Below are positions 23,101-35,009 of a stretch of 64,000 nucleotides of DNA, piece after piece. Below the pieces are notes generated by a model. The model was not told where the DNA came from. It saw nothing but the letters and a program-made list of their open reading frames with translations, and did no database searches. The stretch is taken from the NCBI RefSeq assembly GCF_945859705.1, contig NC_079134.1, positions 69,622,625 to 69,686,624 of the forward strand, read 5' to 3'. Made by a program: the position numbers and the translations under genes. How positions within the stretch are numbered: the stretch's first letter is position 1; every line of letters begins with the position of its first letter. Source of the DNA: Episyrphus balteatus (Eukaryota > Arthropoda > Insecta > Diptera > Syrphidae).

Positions 23101-23341
23101 GGGCCACTGTAAGTTAAGAAGGCACCTACTCATTTTGGGCTTAGTAAATAGTGCAACATGTAGATTCTGTAGCGAAAAAGAAGAAACACCAGACCACATC
23201 CTTGGTAGTTGCAATGCACTAATACACCAAAGATTTAAACACATAAGTGGCTACCAAGTCGAAGAGGATAAATTGCACTCTTTGAAAATACCCCAAATAA
23301 TCAATTTCATGAAAGGAATTAGGTTAGAGGAGGAGTTATAA
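20150..23341 (+). pseudogene. ORF2 of the LOA element: endonuclease, RT, RNase H
   Basis: The AP-endonuclease start (QINLHHTKAASAVL, about 20185) is readable but the domain loses its C-terminal catalytic part to a deletion near 20545. RT follows with RPISLTSFLLKTLEK (about 21287), CPQGGVLSPLLW (about 21649) and an FGDDT catalytic box (about 21745) where most relatives have YADD. RNase H follows with HWVPGHVGVQGNEEAD (about 22807), then a Cys/His segment CRFCSEKEETPDHILGSC (about 23159). Stops at 21054 and 22219 plus several frame changes destroy it. Confidence 0.85.
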
Positions 23342-23434
23342 AATGAGGTACTAACTCATTTAGCTTAAAAGGGGGGTACAATAGATCTTACAGGTCGCAG
23401 TACATCTTACACTCCAAACATCAATCAATCAATC

Positions 23435-23690
23435 AACCTGGAGATATTCTGGTACATGCACCAGAGTTATCTCTTGCCATCAGGGTGCATCGCTCTGACT
23501 GGCATTACGAGTTATCGTACATTTTTTGGTGACCCCGACGTGGTCGAAAAATTGTCTCCAAGTGAGGTAATCGCCATCGAATTTTGGAAGTGACACCTAG
23601 ACTGGTTTGGATTGTTGCGGAGTGGTTAGTTTGTAGAACTCTTCCGCGCACCTAATGAGAGCGCTTTGTACACTCTCTTCTATTTTCAAG
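23435..23690 (+). repeat. End of family-B 5' LTR, primer site and leader
   Basis: The LTR resumes after the LOA insertion and ends CGTACA at 23521, as in the complete LTR at 34268-35009. The primer-binding site TGGTGACCCCGACGTGG follows at about 23527, a common Bel/Pao signal. The leader (23545-23685) then jumps directly into RT sequence at about 23690, so gag, protease and the RT start are deleted in this copy. Confidence 0.82.
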
Positions 23691-24236
23691 TATTCGTTTT
23701 CGCCTTCATCGATATGTATTCACTGCCGACATTGAAAAAATGTATCGCCAAATACTCGTTCATGAAGACGATCGTAGATTCCAGCTCATCTTATGGCGAA
23801 ATCATCCAACAGAAGAATTGGAAGCATATCAGCTCAACACAGTCACAGAAGGCGCAAATAAATATCCTCTTGGGGCAAACGTCCTAAGTAAGAACTTCTA
23901 TGTTGATGATGTAATGGCAGGGTCCGATAGTTTATCACAAACCCTAGAGATGCGTGATGAGCTGAATTCATTATTAAAAACCGCTGGCTTAACCTTGCGA
24001 AAATGGTGTGCCAACGATCAAAATCTGTTGAAAAATATACCCACGGAAGACTTAGCCTTACAGTTGGATCTGGACATTGATAATGTCACACAGATTAAAA
24101 CTCTGGGTCAAGGGTGGCAACCAAAATCAGACATGTTTACTTTACACGTTCAACCAACCAAAACCGAAAAAATCACCAAGCGGACTGCTTTATCTGACAT
24201 ATCACAGTTATTCGATCCACTTGGTTCCTTGGACCA
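23690..24236 (+). pseudogene. RT fragment of Bel/Pao family B
   Basis: Reads RFRLHRYVFTADIEKMYRQI and onward to the YVDD box (about 23898) and the RT C-terminal region (LFDPLGSL). About 30 codons between NTVT and KYPLGANVL are missing. The frame is then cut by the element at 24237. This copy aligns throughout with family A but is clearly a different family. Confidence 0.85.
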
Positions 24237-25673
24237 GAGGGTCAATTCTCGTTCTGTGAAGCTGTGAAGTGATAAAAATAATATCATTTCAGTCTTCACA
24301 GCGTTTTTTCATTTTATCACTTCACAGGCACCCATAAGGCGATTCTCAAACTCAATGTGATAAATCCTTGAAAAAGTTTGTACTAAAAAGTTCTAAATGA
24401 AAAAGTATGTCACTTTTATTTCATTTTTGAATTTTCAAATTGTGTTTTTTTTTTATTTCAAATATTTTTTTTAATAAAACGTCAAGAAATTATTGAAAAT
24501 AATACCATTTGTGGATAAAAGAAAGGTATTTTCATATTCAAATTCAAATATATTAATGTTTTCAAGAGTTAAATCCGTGTTTTGTGTGTTTTCTCAAGGA
24601 AAAAAGTAAGAAGAAGACGATAAAAATCAAACCAAGAATTTAGCGCATTTGAAGATTAATTGTTGGATTTGGCCGTATTCACACAAGATTGAATTGCTTT
24701 TTTACGACTACGTTTTAACAACACGAAGTAATGGGTTACACAATTTATGGAGCACCGTTGATAAGGCGTTTTTAATGCATAAATGTATAATTGAAACTAA
24801 TGTTAACAAACATATTTAAAAGCATTCATTAAAACTCAATTCAAAAAGGTGATGTTTACTTATTGCTTCAACCCTTATTGCGTTTTTAGGTTTATATCCT
24901 GCATGTGCCTTTCTTCCAAACGTGTAGCTCCGCTGCACTTCGTCTTCAGTCTAAAAGCAGCAGATTTCTTGCGCGAGAGGTAACCGATTTATATTAAAAG
25001 AGCAAGGAGGTCCATTTATAGCGATAACAAACATGTAAGTCTGCCGTCTTGTATCGGCGCCGACTCTGAAAAAAAGTGCGATATCACTGCAGTTTTTTAA
25101 ATGATTATGGAACTAAAAACAGTTTGCCAGTTTGCATATTGTGGGCAGATGGATTCGTTTAAACTTTCATAAATTATATTTCTGGTATCACGTATTGTTG
25201 AGTAATTTTTTTGGTATCATAATCATTTGAAAAAACTGCACTGTTATTGCACTTTTTTTCAGAATCGGCGCCGATACAAGTCGACGAACTTTCATGTTAT
25301 CGCTAAAAATGGACCTCCTTGCTCTATTAATATAAACCGGTAACCTCTTATTATATTTATGACTGCATACTCGCATCACTGCCTTGCAATAGTATTGCTT
25401 TTTTTTTACTAACACACGGAAACAATAATATTGCTTAAAAAGATCATGGTTTGTAGTTTTTTTTTGTCTGAAATGACTTAAATGTTCCCAATCATCTACT
25501 GGGGAACTTTTCAAAGTTGTCTTCACAACAAAATTTGTTTGTGATAAATATTTTATCATGTGAAGATATTTTGACATTTTTTAAATTTTTTTCACAAAAC
25601 AAGAATCGGATTCGTTGTGAAGCTGTGAAAAATTTTTTCATTTCAAAATATCACAGAACGAGAATCGACCCTC
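24237..25673. mobile_element. Inverted-repeat element, 1437 bp, within pol of family B
   Basis: Inverted termini GAGGGTCAATTCTCGTTCTG and (right, read on the other strand) GAGGGTCGATTCTCGTTCTG. Pol coding resumes directly after it (VVITAKMFLQKLW), which confirms an insertion. The subterminal words TGTGAAGCTGTGAA occur near both ends. No target duplication longer than one base is visible, and no transposase. It holds a nested foldback at 24976-25352. Confidence 0.75.
24976..25352. repeat. Nested foldback with ~135-bp arms
   Basis: Arms at 24976-25111 and 25217-25352 are inverted copies with strong identity (for instance AGAGCAAGGAGGTCCATTTA and its complement), around a ~105-bp loop. The conserved word TATCGGCGCCGA sits in both arms. 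It probably inserted in, or belongs to, the surrounding 1.4-kb element. Confidence 0.7.
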
Positions 25674-26440
25674 AGTAGTCATTACAGCAAAGATGTTCCT
25701 ACAAAAACTCTGGGTATGTGGGTATGATTGGGACACACCCTTACCCAATGATTTGCAGACAGAATGGTCTAAATTTAGAGAAAATCTAAATTATTTACAA
25801 AATGTCAAAATTGACCGTCACATATTTGGGCATAGAGTCCCAACTTCCGTTCAAGTACATGCGTTTGCAGATGCATCCGAAAAGGGTTATGGAGCAGCTA
25901 TTTACATAAGAGCGGTTAACAAAGATAAAATCATCACAGTCAGACTACTGTGCGCAAAATCAAAGGTGGCATTAAAACTCTAACCATTCCAAGATTGGAA
26001 TTATATGCTGCAACCATGGCAGCCGAATTAGTAAATCGCATCAAAATAGATTTACACTTGGAATCATGTCCGACATTCTTATGGACAGATTCTGAAATAG
26101 TACTTGCTTGGATCAATTCGCCTTCATCATCGTTTCATACCTTTGTCGCCAACCGAATATCAATCATTCAAGACCTCACCTTAACTCAGCAATGGCGACA
26201 CGTCCGCTCAAAAGACAATCCTGCCGATCTCATCTCGCGAGGAATCCCAGCGAACAAATTAGCATCCTGCAATTTGGTTCTATTGACCACTGTTTTTACA
26301 CGGGTCAAAATCATCATGGCCTCAACTTTACACCAACACACTAGAATGTGATCTTGAAAGAAGAGCAGTTAATAACTATGCCTTGTCAGCAATTTCATTG
26401 ACTTTTTTGATCATCAAAACGACTTCAGAAGACTGCACAG
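25674..26440 (+). pseudogene. RT C-terminus and RNase H of family B
   Basis: RNase H motifs HAFADASEKGYGAAIY (about 25858), TIPRLELYAATMAAELV (about 25981) and WTDSEIVLAWI (about 26084) are present. One frame change lies near 25970. After NPADLISRG the frame decays near 26330. It is the same region as the fragments at 3090 and 16645. Confidence 0.86.
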
Positions 26441-27900
26441 AGTGGCGGCACACATCTTACGATATTGTCACAACTTACGAGCTAAAAAGAAGAAAGAACT
26501 CATCAGAAAATCTGGTCCTCTCAGGCCAACAGAACTCTATATAGCTCTTATTCGCATAGTCAAACACATGCAAAGAGAAGAGTTTAAAGAAGACATAAGG
26601 CATCTCAAACGCTTTTCAGAAACAGCAAGGGGAAGTCCCATAACCAACTTAACTCCATTCCTCGACGAAGAAGGAGCATTAAGAGTCGGTGGACGTCTAG
26701 AAGCAGCATCCTTATCATATAAAGCCAAACATCCATTGCTTCTTCCTTATTCTCACCCCTTTACAAAGATGATTATGGTAATGTACCACAAGGAGAATCT
26801 TCACTGTGGCCCTCAAGCACTTCTAGCCTCAATGAAACAAAAATTTTGGCCCATAAAGGGAAAAACAATAGCAAGATGAGTTGTGCAGCAGTGTATCAGA
26901 TGCACAAGAGCTAAGCCGAGACTACTAACACAAATAATGCGAAACCTCCCATCTCATAGAGTTCAGCCCACACGCCCATTCCTTAATGCAGGTGTCGATT
27001 TCTGTGGACCAATTAAAACCCATTTCAAGGTGAGGGGGAAACACCCGCAAAAAACTTACATTGCGGTATTCTGCTGCTTTTCAACAAAAGCTGTCCATTT
27101 AGAACTTGTGACAGACCTGTCTACAAACGACTTCATTGCAGCTATGAAGCGATTTATTGGGAGACGAGGCAGCTGTCAGCATTTATACTGTGACAATGCA
27201 ACAAACTTCGTTGGCGCTAACAATTAATTACAAGAAATGATTGAATACATACATACACAAGCGTCTAAAGAAAAAATCCAAAACACCTTTTCCGCAAGTG
27301 GAATAGAATTTCACTTTATTCCCCCGAGAGCACCTTTTTTTTGGAGGATTATGGGAAGCGGCTGTGAAGTCAGCAAAGCACTTACTGTATCGTTGTCTTG
27401 GTGGAACCTTATTGACATATGAGGAACTAGAAACAACCATCACTGAAATCGAGGCAGTAATGAATTCCAGACCGATCACTGCTATGTCAGACAATCCTAA
27501 TGATTTGATGGCTCTCACTCCAGGTCATTTCATTATAGGGGAACCATTGACCAATCCAATTGATCCAGTTGCAAACACACTGGAGGTTAATCCCTCAAAA
27601 CAATTTAAGGTGATATCAAATATTAAAAAGGAATTTTGGAAAAGATGGCATGTTGAATATCTCAATGAGCTTCAACAAAGGCACAAATGGCAGCACAAAC
27701 ATGAAAACTTGCGTCCTGGAACATTGGTCATCATTAAAGAAGACGATTGCCCTGTCATGAAATGGCCATTAGGAAGAGTCATGCAAACTTTTCCTGGGGC
27801 AGATGGCGTGGTAAGAGTAGCTGAAATCCAGACTGCTACGAGGATCCTCCGAAGACCAATTCACCAACTAGCGCCATTACCAGTCCAAACAGAAGACGAC
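26441..27900 (+). pseudogene. Integrase of Bel/Pao family B
   Basis: Zinc-binding domain with HKENLHCGPQ (about 26789) and CIRC (about 26892); core with Asp in GVDFCGPI (about 26993) and YCDNATNFVGA (about 27187); then the Glu-bearing block at about 27355, reached after a frame change near 27330. TGA at 26877-26879 and TAA at 27225-27227 are further breaks. The C-terminal LTPGHFIIGEPL and basic segment are open from 27364. Confidence 0.87.
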
Positions 27901-28548
27901 ATTACAAGTCCATCATCATACACCTCAGAACAACAATCATCATCTTTTATGGCAACATCCTCTGAAATAATGCAAACGATTGAAGACGGCGAAATAACCG
28001 AAGATAACATTACAATACCACTTTCAAGAAAAAGAACTCAAGATGGCGAGGTCAACGAAGACAATATTACAAACTCACCTCCAAGAAAAAGGAGATATAA
28101 CCCATTTAAGGCTAGTACAGCACTATTATTCATATTCATGATCCTACCAGCTTTGTGCATGTGCACTGAAGTCAACGTGTCACCATTCAAAACAACCCCA
28201 GGAATACATTATGAAGGTCTGGGAAACGCACATATAATATCAGATCAATGGGACATCGTAGTATATTACGAACTCAGACCATATTGGAGAGAATTAAAAT
28301 GGCTCAACTTAAGCAATAACAAACTAAAGGCCTTGTGTTCAAAAGTGACTCAATGTAATACTTGTTTAACCTTTCTTCAACAGTTTCAACATTTAATACA
28401 AGATATAAATGACAATGACGAACTTCTACAAGAATCCGACTCAAGTTCAAAACGAAGTGCCATCAACATCGTTGGAAGCCAATTCTCTTTTTGGAGTCTT
28501 AGATTCAAACTATGCCAAGCATATGTTAGAAATAATATCGACAATACA
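27900..28548 (+). pseudogene. F-type envelope-like ORF of family B, 5' part
   Basis: After integrase comes an acidic linker with two near-repeats of a DGE-EDNIT motif. Then follow a basic run, a hydrophobic signal-like segment (about 28119-28165), an ectodomain with a cysteine pair (CSKVTQCNTC), and a basic patch (SSKRSA) before a segment with SLFGVLD (about 28485). A frame change at about 28478 separates the two. The ORF is then split by the MITE at 28549 and resumes at 32920. The layout parallels family A. Confidence 0.72.
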
Positions 28549-28809
28549 TCGCCGCCCTAGTATATTGAAGTGCCGTATACGCCATTTTTACATTTTTGGG
28601 AAATCGTATTTAAATGTTCGGAAGATAATTACGAAATAACTAACCGCTGGTATTTTTGATATTTTAGTATGATATATAATTAAAATGTGTCTTTTATATA
28701 CATGTTATTGGACATCTGCAATTCGTCTAGTTGTCAAAATATTTAAATTTTTGTCCAAAATGAGTTTGCCGTATAGGCCCCGCACCCAAAAAATCAAATG
28801 TAAAAAATT

Positions 28810-29324
28810 CTAGAAATAATAATGGAAATAATATCAACCCTTCGCCCGATTCCATAACATTAAATAGTCCTCCTTTAGTTAATGCGACTGATAACATTGA
28901 AGTCTCAATTGTTACACCTCAAAGTTCAATGGGTGCAACACCTTTAGAACCCATTCGTGACCCATTGAACACTAAAGTTAAAAGTTTAGAAACTGTACCC
29001 AAACCTAAAACAGCATTTATCTCCCGTCTGCTACCTGTAACTACACCTCAAGACATAGTTGAACACTTAATTGCTGCTAAAGTCATTCCGGACGCCTCAT
29101 GCATCAAATGTTTGAAAATTAGTAAACCCTCTAGCTTTGTATCATCCTTTAAAATAATTGCCCAAAGCCCAATTTTTGAGAACATATTATGTTTTAGTAA
29201 CTGGCCACCTAATACTTTGGTAAAAGAATTTACTACCCCGTCTAGGCAAAAAAATAAACGAAAGTCAAATATTAAAAACATTTCAAAAAACTTAGTAGGT
29301 TCTCCCTCTACTACCAAAACGTAA
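28810..29324 (+). pseudogene. ORF1 C-terminal part of the CR1/Jockey-group LINE
   Basis: About 170 codons are open (first ATG at 28929). The segment AFISRLLPVTT through SSFKI and WPPNTLVKEF resembles the RRM-like C-terminal domain of CR1/L2-type ORF1 proteins. The N-terminal part is missing because of 5' truncation. It ends in TAA and overlaps the ORF2 frame. Confidence 0.6.
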
Positions 29325-32177
29325 GAGGGCTTCGTAGCAAAACTACTCAAATCTTTAAAAACTCTCAAGCTTTACCATACGATGCTATCGCATTTACTGA
29401 AACCTGGCTTAATGCCACAATTTTGGACACTGAACTTTTCGACCAAGAGTTCTTAGTTTTCAGGAAAGATCGTCACGTAGGCGTTAAGAATCCTGTAGGC
29501 GGTGGAGTTCTTATCGCAGTTCGAAATCATTTTTGCACATCTCTTGTTACGTTCCCTTTTGATCTTACCATAGAATTAATATGTGTAAAAATAACTACGG
29601 AATCAAAAAATCTATTAGTATTAACAGCTTACATCCCTCCAAAAAGTCCGACTTCTACCTTTTCAGAGCTTTCCTTAGCACTTGATTTTGTTATTGGCAC
29701 TGCAGATCTCAATAGTACAATAATTCTGATAGGCGATTTTAACCTTCCTAACATTGACTGGGTGCCATCAGAAGACGAGTCCTACTTCGAAGCTTCTTTA
29801 ACTTCATCTCAACTGGAGCTCCAGAATTTGGATAATATTATCTCTACAGACTTACAGCAAGTCAGCTGTATTCAAAATTTTAAAAATCGATTACTCGATT
29901 TAGTCTTCTCATCTGACGCAGTTAATACAGTAGTGGTAGAATCTTCCTCTGCTATATTTAACATAGACCCTTACCATCCCCCACTTGACATATTTCTTGA
30001 CTTAGGAGGTCATTTACTTGTAAATAGTAATTCTCAAGACAATTCATATGAATTTGACTTTAGGAGAGCTAATTTTCATCAGTTATCTGATAAACTTAGT
30101 GCATCTGGTATTGTAAATATTCCAGTTTCGTGTGACGTTGAAAACGCGGTGTCATATTTTTATAACGTTTTAAATAGTTGTATAGTGGAGATAGTTCCCT
30201 TGAAAAGATCCAAATACACAAGCATATGCCATCCATGGTATACCAAAGAACTTAAAATTCTCCGAAACAAAAGAAATAAAGCATGGAAAAATTATTTGAA
30301 AAATATGTCCACCGAAAATCATGATTTATACATCTCTCTTTTTGATGAGTTTAAGACTCTCTCTAATAATGTTTATGCAGAATATCTCGAGTCGATGGAG
30401 ATTTCTATCAAACAAGACCCTAAAAGTTTTTGGAAATTCGTCAGTTCAAAAAAAAAAGTCTAACGGCTATCCAGTCAACTTTAATTATAACAATAATATC
30501 TTAAAAAGTACTATTGAGATCTCTGACGCGTTTGCAAATAACTTTAGTCAATCTTTTATTGATACTCCCATCGATATAGATATAGATTACTTCCATTATT
30601 TACGTGATTACCCCCAAGTTACATTTAACAGTATTCCAGTTGAGCTCTATAAGATCTCACACTGTCTTTCACTTCTTCATGATGATTGCTCTCTGGGACC
30701 TGATGGAATCCCTCCGATAGTTTTGAAAAACTGTAGATCCGTTTTAGCTCTCCCTCTTCAACACATTTTCGTATTATCTCTTAAATCGGGTATATTTCCA
30801 AACATATGGAAAACCGCATATATTACTCCTGTTTTTAAAAAGGGAGATAAAGCCCATATAACTAACTATAGGCCAATATCAAAACTTTCATGTATTCCAA
30901 AGCTTTTTGAGCAAGTTATTTGTGATAGTTTAACGTTCTACTGTAGAAATATTATTTGTAATCAACAACATGGTTTCATGCAAAAAAGATCAACGGTTAC
31001 GAATCTACTTTCATTTTTGCAAAATTGCTCCTTTGCTTTAGAAAGTGGACAGGAACTCGACTGCATTTATACAGACTAATCTAAGGCTTTTGATCAACTT
31101 TCTCATGACATCATAAAGTTTAAATTAAAAATGTTTGGTTTTCCTATAAGTTTTATCACTTGGATTTCTTCTTACCTTATAAATAGGTCATATCAGGTGA
31201 AATTCAGAGGGACCTTCTCTAAATCCTTCATTGCCAAATCGGGCGTCCCGCAAGGTAGCCACCTGGGACCTCTTCTTTTTATTTTAGCTATTAATGACGT
31301 ACCGTTATGTTTACGTAAGAGTGAAATTCTTATTTTCGCAGATGATATGAAAATTTACAAAAGCATAAGCTCTGTGAATGACCGCATATCCTTGCAAGAT
31401 GATCTTGATAGATTTGCTATTTGGTGTACAAAAAACGGTTTAAATCTCAACCCGACTAAGTGTCAGACGATGACCTTTTCAAAGAAAAAAACTCCTAGTC
31501 TGTATGATTATAAGATATCTCATCACACTTTACTCCGTGTGCATAGCTTTAAAGACCTTGGTGTTAACTTTAACTCCAATCTCGATTTCACAGAGCACAT
31601 AAACCTGATTGTAAACAAGGCCAATTCTATGTTAGGTTTTGTCAAGCGTTGGTCGAAAGAGTTTAGGGACCCTTACGTTACATTAGCTCTTTACAACTGC
31701 TTAGTTCGCCCCCACTTAGAATACGCATCTCAAGTTTGGACACCTTTTTACAGCATCCATATAGAAAGAATAAAATCAGTCCAACGTAATTTTATTCGTT
31801 TTGCCTTAAAAGGCTTACCATGGACGGACCCTTTTAACCTTCCTTCCTATGAGCATCGAATCAACCTACTGCAGATCCAAACCCTGTCTCAAAGGAGAGT
31901 AAATAACGACCTTGTATTTATTCATCAACTTATAACGGGTGTAATTGATAGCCCGGATCTGCTTAATTCTATTAGTTAGTTAAAATACCGGAGAGGTGCT
32001 TATAACTTTCGTAGCTTAGATTTAATAAAATTACCCCAACACCGTACTAAATATGGTATGCATGAGCCCTTAACTCGCATGTGTAAGCTTGTAAATTTGA
32101 ATACTAATCTGTTTAATTTTAATATTAATAAAACTAGTCTGAAAAAAATACTAAAAACCAGTGTACCACGCTCATAA
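29312..32177 (+). pseudogene. ORF2 (endonuclease and RT) of the CR1/Jockey-group LINE
   Basis: The frame opens YQNVRGLRSKT (29312) and shows AP-endonuclease motifs FTETWLN (about 29393) and GDFNLPNIDW (about 29734). RT motifs are RPISKLSCIPKLFEQV (about 30872), SGVPQGSHLGPLLF (about 31239) and FADD (about 31337). Breaks: a slip in the nine-A run near 30455, a TAA at 31077-31079 in the YTDFSKAFD position, and a TAG at 31977-31979, after which the same frame runs on to 32177. Few breaks suggest a fairly recent death. Confidence 0.87.
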
Positions 32178-32919
32178 ACTTTTTTTGTATTTATGTTTAA
32201 TGCTTACTGATTCTTTTCTCATTTAATGTCTATATCTATATACCTAATTTTATGTACATATGTATACTGAGTTATTTTTTTCTCAACACTCTTGACTATT
32301 AAAACATTTTTGTTTTAAAATTTTGACACTTTCTGAAAATTAAACATGAAATATTAAATTTATTTTTTTTTTGTTAATTTAAATTTTTTTTTTATTTTGC
32401 ATAGATATAATAAATGCTTGTACTAAGCAGTCCCAATCTTTGACCTTCCTTTGATATTCGTATCACCATTCTCTTTACTTATTTAGTTCTTTTTAATTTG
32501 TTTTTAACTTCAAAAAACACTAAAAAGTGCCGATACGATAATCATCCGCAAATGACTTCGTACTCGGTGAAAATGGACCCCAGCGCGTGCGGTATCTGGG
32601 GGGTAAAGAGGCGTGGGAATATTAATTTTACGCCATGAAAATCAGAAGTTTCTTTTATTCATATACACGTACGTCAAAAAAAAACATAACGTACGTCAAA
32701 ACAATTCTCAAAATTTTCTTGCATTGCATGAAAAATTTGACGTAAATGCCAAAATTTCTTGTTTTTGTCAAAACAATAGTGAATATCTCGGCAACGAAAA
32801 AAGATAGAAAAAAACGGATAGCAGATTTGAAAAGAGCAACTTCGAAAACATACGACTGCATACCTAGTTCAAAAAATGCAATTTGGCGTATACGGCACTC
32901 CAATACTAGGGCGACGACA

Positions 32920-34244
32920 TATTAACGAAGACCACTTCCTGCATCTGGTAAGAAACCAAACATCTTTAATAAACTCAACCGCGAATAGAATCCGCCTCAA
33001 CGAAGGGCGGATTGAAAAGCAGTTTAATTCCTAAGAATCTGAACTCAACACGATAGTTGATCAACTCAATGAAACAAACAATAAAGAAGTTCAATTGACA
33101 TTAACACAACTGATGCTTTCCCATTGTTTCCAAATGCTGTTAAGTGCAACAAGTCTTCGAAAAAGACAAATACTGCTCTTGGACCTATTAACAGATGTTC
33201 ACCATGGAAAAATAAGCGCCAACTTAATACGTCCTAGCCAACTACAACAAGAAATAGCGAACATCAAATCTAACCTCCCATCAACACTCCAACTTCCAGA
33301 AACAATCAAAAATTTAGGCTTACTCTACAAGTTAATAACTGCTGAAGGGAGCCTCATCGGGTCACATATAATCTTCAGATTATCACTACCGCTGATCACA
33401 TCCGAGCACTATCAATTATACAAGATGATACCAGTTCCTGTAGTGATGAATACATAATTCATTGGAATAATACCTTCAATCGACTACATGATGATACATT
33501 TGCATAGAACACAATACTATACAATGAGTGAGTCAGAATTTAATTCATGTACAAAAATTGTTGAAAATGAAATTATATGCCAACAAAAGCACCCGATTTC
33601 TCAAAAGGGATCCAATATCAGCCGATGTGAATTCAACTTAATGAATCAAATTTTTGATCATTCTTCGTGCAAGCTCGCAGCTTTCACCGATGAACAGTAT
33701 TGGAGGCAATTTCACCAATCGAATATCGAATCACTGGGTATATTCATTGCGAAGTCCAGTTTTAGTCAACATCGTGTGTCAAGAAAACCTCACCCAAATT
33801 CACCTTAACAATTCGGGTATCATAACAATCCCAGCTGGCTGTTCCTTAAAACAAGACCATCTGACTATTCAGGGACACGATGTCTACACCAGTCTCATAC
33901 GAGTATCCTATATCCCAGCAAGCAACTCAACAGAAATAATCAACACGACCAAAAATCCAGCTCAACCCGTACACTATGTAACATCGTTTAAAGGAAACTC
34001 AAATAAACTACAATTATTGCAAAGAGATATCGAGAAACAAAAACTTGAAGAAACATTGATTAAAGTAAAAAACACAGATACCCATCAATTCATAATCAGC
34101 TACTTCGCCTTTGGATGCACTATAGTTCTGATTGGATATCTCATCTTCAAAACGATACTCCGTCACCGAAGTTATCACACTAAGAACCATCCAGTTCCAG
34201 CTCCTAGAAGTCATCATGACGAAGCCTTTGTCCTTCATGTTTGA
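32920..34244 (+). pseudogene. F-type envelope-like ORF of family B, 3' part
   Basis: The env-like frame resumes in register after the MITE. It shows a helical ectodomain similar in order to family A (IRPSQLQQEI, then LPSTLQLPET, then LPLITSEHYQLYKMIPVPV), a cysteine-rich part, and a transmembrane segment at about 34090-34161 followed by a ~28-residue basic/proline tail. Stops near 33031 and 33457 and a frame change near 33790 break it. The tail PVPAPR resembles TPAPR of family A. Confidence 0.75.
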
Positions 34245-34267
34245 ACAATAGTTCAAGGCGGGGAGTA

Positions 34268-35009
34268 TGTTTACATTCCATACATAAAACACAACTGACC
34301 TAGCGCAATCACAGACACAAAACACTACAATTTACACAATCATTTTTAAGTACACTAAACTCATTTTACTGACACTGCACTTTCATATCATTCACCTTTT
34401 ATTATTATTAAATGCATATTTTGCACACTTGCACTTTAGTTATTTACAATTACAATTACACTGCGCTTGGTTAAATGACACACTTTAGAATTTTATATTT
34501 TGTATTGCTGAATTTCATTTTTATAGGTTTTATCGATTTACTGTTAGTATATAAGGAAATTAATTTTACAATAACAATAAAGAAGACTTGAAATCTCAAC
34601 GTCAATCACATACATGGTATAAAAAGAGAAGGTATGATCATTAGAAAAAACTCAGTATCGAGAACTGTCAAAACTTATGGCTACTTAAGGTTTTGACAGC
34701 CCAGCCAATTGAAATTGTTGTTGTAAACAAATTTGTCTTGGAAATTGTTGTTGCTTTTGACTTTGCCAAATGCCAAACGTCAAAACCTTAGTACCCCATT
34801 TTGTAAGATGGCGGCTCGATTTATTGCGACTTCCCCCACCAGAGGTAAGGGGTCAAAAACAAATCCAAACTACAAACAACAGTATAAAGACTTCTTGTGG
34901 GACACAAGATCAAATCAAATATAACTTGGAGATATTCTGGTACATGCACCAGAGTTATCTCTTGCCATCAGGGTGCATCGCTCTGACTGGCATTACGAGT
35001 TATCGTACA
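34268..35009 (+). repeat. 3' LTR of Bel/Pao family B, complete
   Basis: It starts TGTTTACATTCC just after a purine tract (GGCGGGGAGTA) and ends CGTACA; 742 bp. Its end matches 23446-23521, 16831-16925 and, inverted, 2973-3088. It has TATATAAGG at about 34549 and AATAAAG at about 34578. The flanking target sequence cannot be compared because the matching 5' end is lost. Confidence 0.85.

Larger units (their letters stand above)
16926..23434 (+). mobile_element. LOA-clade non-LTR retrotransposon (LINE)
   Basis: An 11-bp direct repeat AACCTGGAGAT (16915-16925, 23435-23445) flanks the element, and the 3' end is an (AATC)n run at about 23417-23434, both typical of target-primed insertion. It has a 5' UTR interrupted by a Transib-like element, an ORF1 with DUF4780-like features, and an ORF2 with endonuclease, RT, RNase H and a Cys/His tail. 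RNase H downstream of RT and the ORF1 type point to LOA. It is internally deleted and frameshifted. Confidence 0.88.
28776..32628 (+). mobile_element. CR1/Jockey-group LINE, 5'-truncated, inside the MITE
   Basis: Comparison with MITE copy 2 shows the interruption at GCCGTATA/CGCCATG, giving edges to within a few bases. It has the end of an ORF1 and nearly all of an ORF2. I see no clear target duplication beyond TA. The last ~110 bp (32521-32628), GC-richer, is either the 3' UTR or a separate piece. Confidence 0.8.
28549..32917. mobile_element. MITE with TCGTCGCCC-type termini (copy 1), carrying a LINE
   Basis: The left end is TCGCCGCCCTAGTATATTGA and the right end is the complement of TCGTCGCCCTAGTATTGGAG. 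The direct repeat CA flanks it. Without the LINE (28776-32628) the element is about 0.5 kb and matches copy 2 at 45290-47648 closely. The interior has AT-rich sequence and the word ACGTACGTCAAA twice. Confidence 0.8.
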
